Notes under the pieces: generated by a model
Told to the model about the DNA's origin: nothing
Databases searched by the model: none
The model's input: only the letters and a program-made list of their open reading frames with translations
Assembly: GCA_016987375.1 (NCBI GenBank)
Contig: PJRA01000077.1
Coordinates: 112,074-176,073, forward strand
Length of the DNA stretch: 64,000 nt
Direction: 5' to 3'
From: Brachionus koreanus
Taxonomy: Eukaryota > Rotifera > Eurotatoria > Ploima > Brachionidae
Part shown: positions 61,001 through 64,000 of the stretch, piece after piece
Position numbering within the stretch: position 1 is the first letter of the stretch
How the letters are laid out: every line of letters starts with the position of its first letter
Translations under genes and position numbers: made by a program

Positions 61001-62995
61001 AGTGTGCTGATGGTTTCAAGTGGTCTGAATCAAGACATCAATGTGAGGATATAAATGAATGTGAAATGAAATTGTGTGATAAGAATTCAGATTGTGTAAA
61101 TTTAAACGGTACATATGAGTGCATTTGTCATTCAGGATGGGGATCGACAAGACAAAAAACATGTCAAGACATAGACGAGTGTAAACAAGGCACTAACCAA
61201 TGTAACCAAAATTCCAAATGTTTTAATACACCAGGTTCATATGAATGCAGATGCAATTACGGCTTTAGTGGCGATGGTTTCAATTGTTATGACATTGATG
61301 AATGCAAAGAAAACATCAATGCATGTGCTAATAGTGTTTATTTAGTGTGTGTGAACACTGTGGGCAGCTATGAATGTAAATGTAAACATGGGTTTATAAG
61401 CGCATCAAATGGCGTGTGCATTGATTTAAATGAATGCGAAGAATTTCATCCTTGTGATGAAAATTCAATTTGTTTAAACACTTTGGGCTCGTATAAATGC
61501 GAATGTGTGTCCGGATTTGAAAAGTATCAGGCCAATTCTAATTATTGCTATGGTGAAAAATTTAAACAAAAGTTAAGAAAAAAAATTTATTTTTTTGTAA
61601 AAAATTTTCTAGATATTGATGAATGCAATGACCAGAGTAGGACACACGAGTGTCATCACTATGCCAAATGTGAAAATACTTATGGTTCCTACAATTGTAG
61701 CTGTCTTGATGGATTTTTTGGCAACGGAACTTTTTGTCAAGACATAGATGAATGTTCACTGTCGTTAAAATCAACAACTTCTCTATGCAATGACACTGGT
61801 ATTTGTGTCAACACAATTGGTCACTATCGATGTGAATGCATGGATGGATTTGTAAACTCGAATAGTTCTAATCAATGCATTGGTTTGCATCGAATTTCTA
61901 AAATTTTTTTTTTTTATTTTTTAAACATTAAATAAAAAAATTTTAGATTTAAATGAGTGTGAGTATGAAAGCTGTTTTTCGCTCTCATCAATTGAGGGAA
62001 AAGATTGCTACTCTTTTGGTTTGTGTAGAAATACAATCGGCTCTTTTATGTGTGAGTGCTTCGAAGGCTTTGAATACAATCATACACATGGTCACTGCTC
62101 AGGTGTGACAAAAGTTTCTTTGTCTTTTATTCTTTTTAAACAAAAAAAGAAATCTGTAATTTTTAAACCAAAGATATTGATGAGTGTAAAAGAATGGAAC
62201 ATGACTTGAACATAAAAGATGTTTGTAGGACAGGCCCATTGTTCATGGCTTCGTGTGTGAATAAGTGTGGAAGCTATAGCTGTGAATGTCGTGACACTGT
62301 TTCAACTCTTGTAGACATTTACGATTCAAATAGATGCTATTCAAGTAGACTATTATTTCTGTGATTTAGAAAATAAAAACTTATATTTTTATTCAGGAAA
62401 ACAAATACGAGATTTGATTATAAACATCTACAATGAAAGAAATGGTGTGAATATATTTTCAAAAGAAATGAATGCTACAGTAGAATCATGCAGTCAAGAA
62501 AATCAAATATTGAATAAAACATTTCCTTTAAGATTTAATTCATTTCATCAATTTTTGACAAATATTAAGGATCAAAAGTGGTTTCCTATTTATACTGATA
62601 ACTCAAAATGGTCCGAAATTGAATTCGCATGCAAAATAAACTTGACAATAATTAATGCTCTAAATTTTGAGAATGATTTTAAACATGTAAATATTATTTT
62701 ATTAAATTAGAAAAAAAAAATAATTTTTTTTTGAAAGATTCTAATTGAAGACCCGATCAGAAAACGATGCTCACTTTATGACCAAGAGGGATTTTATTAC
62801 GAAAAAAATCTTAAATTAAAAACAATTTTTTCTCTGGGTAAGCAATCAAAAATTTAAATTTTAATAGTCAAATTTTAAGGTTATGCTTTTTTTATTTTAG
62901 CTCTGATTGTTGACTTGAGTTCATTTCAGTCATGTACTAACATACTCGAAAAAGTAGACACAAATATTGCCAAGATTGTTTACAAAAAAAATTGA
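55086..62995 (+). CDS. Secreted MACPF protein with FAMeT-like domain and about 20 cbEGF repeats, 2,138 residues
   Basis: Twenty-two exons join in phase throughout: 55086-55310, 55372-55460, 55509-55782, 55843-55934, 56011-56157, 56212-56337, 56444-56556, 56633-56900, 56953-58877, 59121-59243, 59292-59537, 59589-59774, 59830-59955, 60004-60129, 60223-60723, 60785-61552, 61613-61882, 61947-62102, 62174-62344, 62397-62686, 62738-62837, 62901-62995. Order: signal peptide (FLIFYLIGIANEWCLS); MACPF domain (about 190-520) with signature RYGTHVVVSAKFGGEF and YISVKGGSQEVAA; FAMeT-like beta-sandwich (about 810-960); Cys-rich linker; about 20 cbEGF modules with D-I-D/N-E-C starts (1046-1977); and a tail of about 160 residues without TM. 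Possible furin sites lie near 167 (KRKKR) and 752 (RRPKR). MACPF folds form membrane pores or act as adhesion and developmental factors; lytic activity is not demonstrated. Most EGF exons are symmetric phase 1. Confidence 0.87.
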
Positions 62996-63249
62996 TTTAA
63001 AAAAAAAATGCTGTAAATTAATTTTTATTATGTTTTGATTTTGGATATTTTTATTTTGTTTATTAAGCTAATAAAATAATTAAAAAATAAGCATTTTTTA
63101 TATGAAATTTTTCCCACAAATAAAATGAAAAAAAATTTATTGAAAATAAAATAAAAAATTCAAAGAACCTAAAAGTTTTAGTTTTAAAAACAAATTAGTT
63201 TAGTCTTTAGTAATAAAAGAAAAACTTTGAAACACAAATGTTTACGGAT
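62996..63249. other. Short AT-rich spacer
   Basis: 3' flank of the MACPF-EGF gene with AATAAAA signals near 63069 and 63118. Nothing else. Confidence 0.5.
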
Positions 63250-63645
63250 ATTACTATTTTTATTCAAACAACGCCAAAGCTTGTCAACGCCTACAAAGCG
63301 TATTGTATCAGTCAGCTAAGATATAGTGCCATAATGCTTGCATCAACCTCTGCAGCTATTAAATATGAGATGAACGCGCTTAACTGGCTCTTACAAACTT
63401 CTTCCAATTCCCGACCTCGCTGATCAAGCCTGCGAACGAATATTCAAAAGAATTCTTGCCAACCCATTCAATCACGTCCTCTCTACCACGCAACCTCCGT
63501 CCAGATGCTCGCTTTTCCTACCAAATAAGAAAAGCAAACAAGGCTGCCTACCATAATAGCTTTTTACAGAAGTTTCTCAGAAAATTTTTCAATTATTGTA
63601 CAATTAGATTTATTTCTCAAATCAATATTTATTCTTCTTCTCAAT
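63250..63645 (+). pseudogene. Probable LINE reverse transcriptase C-terminal fragment
   Basis: Frame-broken stretch reading LVNAYKAYCISQLRYSAIMLAS and, after frame changes, ACERIFKRILANPFNHVLS and ARFSYQIRKANKAAYHNSFLQKF. The Y..Y..S.LRY..... pattern followed by a short Cys-poor tail resembles the post-RT region of LINEs. It is richer in GC than its surroundings, like other foreign fragments here. Family assignment is weak. Confidence 0.45.
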
Positions 63646-64000
63646 AAAACGTTTAATGCTCACAATTTTATTTTTTAATTTTTTTTTTAAATAAAATTTA
63701 TTAAATTAAATTTTCAGCAGCAAATTGAAAATTCAAACTTTAAAACTGAAAGATATCTGAGCTCCTAATTTCCTTGCATCGATAATAAATCATACATTCT
63801 AATCACATGAAATTATAACAAATCATATAATGCATACTAAATTTTCAAATAATTTCATCAAAACCATAAAACTATTCACTCATTAAATTAGTTGCCAAAT
63901 ATAATTTATTTATCCTCATTCACTGCTTGTAGAGCATAGGGTCATTACTATTGATTTCCACTCAAGTCGATCTTTTGCCTTCACCTTTGCTTATCCCCCA
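63646..64000. other. AT-rich window end
   Basis: About 350 bp with no supported feature. GC rises over the last 80 bases, which might mark the edge of a gene beyond the window. Confidence 0.4.

Noticed and set aside
59121..62344. Repetitive EGF exons as a CRISPR or satellite array
   Set aside because: Repeats are protein-level only (cbEGF consensus) with divergent DNA and introns between.
58960..63000. EGF region as a separate fibrillin-like gene from the MACPF part
   Set aside because: Exon 56953-58877 already contains the end of the MACPF domain, the FAMeT-like domain and the first cbEGF, and phase 1 is kept into the next exon.

Overview
This is an animal nuclear genomic window, very AT-rich. 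Genes are split by many short introns (about 45-65 bp, GT..AG), and there are two assembly gaps (239-1148 and 45741-46676). Protein families (TBC1D30, RUNDC1, PTPDC1, SMPD4, KLHDC3, TRIC channel, RPAP3, PIH1D2, CUB/MAM/EGF receptor) are metazoan. The compactness, AT-richness and short introns would suit a small-genome spiralian such as a monogonont rotifer, but that placement is an inference. There are no operons, CRISPR arrays, rRNAs or tRNAs that I can support. Exon structures below were built by hand from splice motifs, reading-phase continuity and remembered family motifs; none has transcript support. | Layout. 86-238 (+): one exon of a thimet-oligopeptidase-like M3 peptidase, running into gap 1. 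1149-6911 (-): DUF4062-NACHT-WD40 protein (NWD1/NWD2-like), with an in-frame stop in its N-terminal domain. 7228-8918 (+): KLHDC3. 10251-10469 (-): small membrane protein. 10720-11656 (+): cytosolic sulfotransferase. 11821-12977 (-): ZRANB2-like splicing factor with one zinc finger. 15720-16726 (+): TRIC channel (TMEM38). 18401-22726 (-): TBC1D30. 25053-26761 (-) and 26932-28078 (+): head-to-head RPAP3 and PIH1D2. 29474-33353, 33675-35612, 36131-38157 (all -): SMPD4, RUNDC1, PTPDC1. 39707-45567 (-): a 1,709-residue CUB-MAM-EGF single-pass membrane protein. 46677-47691 (+): 3' part of cysteine desulfurase NFS1 (5' part lost in gap 2). 49125-50096 (-): unrecognised four-exon gene. 50632-51840 and 53121-54464 (+): tandem intronless two-RRM genes with nearly identical acidic tails. 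55086-62995 (+): a 22-exon gene for a predicted 2,138-residue secreted MACPF protein with about 20 calcium-binding EGF repeats. | Mobile DNA is all decayed: LINE reverse-transcriptase fragments at 24388, 28123, 38820 and 63250; mariner-type transposase 3' ends at 28405 and 38633; and three dispersed repeat families, one of which sits in an SMPD4 intron. | Functional themes: RPAP3 and PIH1D2 are both subunits of R2TP-type HSP90 co-chaperones and share a 170-bp intergenic region. PTPDC1, TBC1D30 and PIH1D2 have links to cilia in other animals. The most unusual objects are the MACPF-EGF giant, the CUB-MAM-EGF receptor, the RRM pair with a homogenised tail, and the NACHT-WD gene with its nonsense codon.
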